Assembly: GCF_001184025.1 (NCBI RefSeq)
Contig: NZ_BBYG01000008.1
Span: forward strand, 558,001 to 622,000
Length of the DNA stretch: 64,000 nucleotides
Direction of reading: 5' to 3'
DNA from: Streptomyces maremycinicus
GTDB taxonomy: Bacteria; Actinomycetota; Actinomycetes; Streptomycetales; Streptomycetaceae
The notes below the pieces were generated by a model. The model worked only from the letters and a program-made list of their open reading frames with translations, searched no databases and had not been told where the DNA came from. Made by a program: the position numbers and the translations under genes. Each line of letters begins with the position of its first letter. Within the stretch, counting starts at the first letter, position 1. Shown here piece by piece: positions 63,984-64,000 of this stretch.

Positions 63984-64000
63984 GAACTCTCCTTGTGGGG

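Noticed and set aside
1..64000. tRNA, rRNA or mobile elements
   Set aside because: I saw no tRNA-like T-arm sequence outside coding regions, no transposase or integrase and no matching attachment repeats.

Overview
The window is high-GC actinobacterial DNA, almost certainly chromosomal core from a Streptomyces. Supporting signs are strong G/C bias at third codon positions, frequent GTG/TTG starts, mycothiol S-conjugate amidase (an actinobacterial marker), an LAXTG-type sortase substrate, and many lipobox and membrane proteins. From memory, unverified, the order metB - ilvA - greA - mca - ... - pckG matches the S. coelicolor chromosome around SCO4958-SCO4979. I see no transposase, integrase, CRISPR array, tRNA or rRNA, and no NRPS/PKS cluster.

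Layout. 1-5.7 kb: envelope genes (lipoprotein, LAXTG surface protein, L,D-transpeptidase, MacB-like ABC pair). 5.9-16.7 kb: a monooxygenase-globin fusion, a divergent XRE regulator/alcohol dehydrogenase pair, peptidase E-like protein, serine hydrolase, several DUF proteins, an AI-2E-type permease and MsrA. 16.8-26.9 kb: cystathionine gamma-synthase/lyase, a sigma-like/membrane pair, MarR, threonine ammonia-lyase, a DrrAB-type exporter, GreA, DUF4307 and Mca. 27-33 kb: an 800-bp low-complexity gap, a large STAND NTPase and a YyaL-like thioredoxin-domain protein. 33.4-40 kb: a four-gene glycan operon (cellulose-synthase-like GT2, ArnT/PMT-like transferase, polyprenyl-phosphate GT2-GtrA, secreted copper-radical oxidase). 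40-46 kb: Mut7-C protein, TetR/MFS efflux pair, hemolysin III-like protein and GTP-dependent PEPCK. 46-50.6 kb: a four-gene TelA operon with two binding-protein-like partners, one fused to a VWA domain. 50.9-54.6 kb: small conserved protein, AlaT-type aminotransferase, low-complexity membrane protein and secreted trypsin-like protease. 54.6-61.9 kb: two divergent operons that read as one catabolic pathway. 61.9-64 kb: acidic repeat protein and secreted M14 carboxypeptidase.

How the genes work together. The most coherent unit is 54.6-61.9 kb: N-acyl-D-amino-acid deacylase, fold-III PLP ammonia-lyase, 2-keto-3-deoxygluconate (KDG) kinase, IclR regulator, RidA and GntP permease. Together they can be read as uptake of N-acetyl-D-glucosaminate (C1-oxidised GlcNAc, such as LPMO-cut chitin ends), deacetylation, deamination to KDG and phosphorylation. 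The glycan operon resembles a second CslA-GlxA-like system, and the TelA operon resembles the xpaC-telA stress families.

Many intergenic gaps carry short tandem repeats with different unit lengths (8, 15, 18, 24, 26 and 28 bp). Several strong hairpins mark convergent gene ends. Some promoters place a palindrome inside or on the promoter elements.
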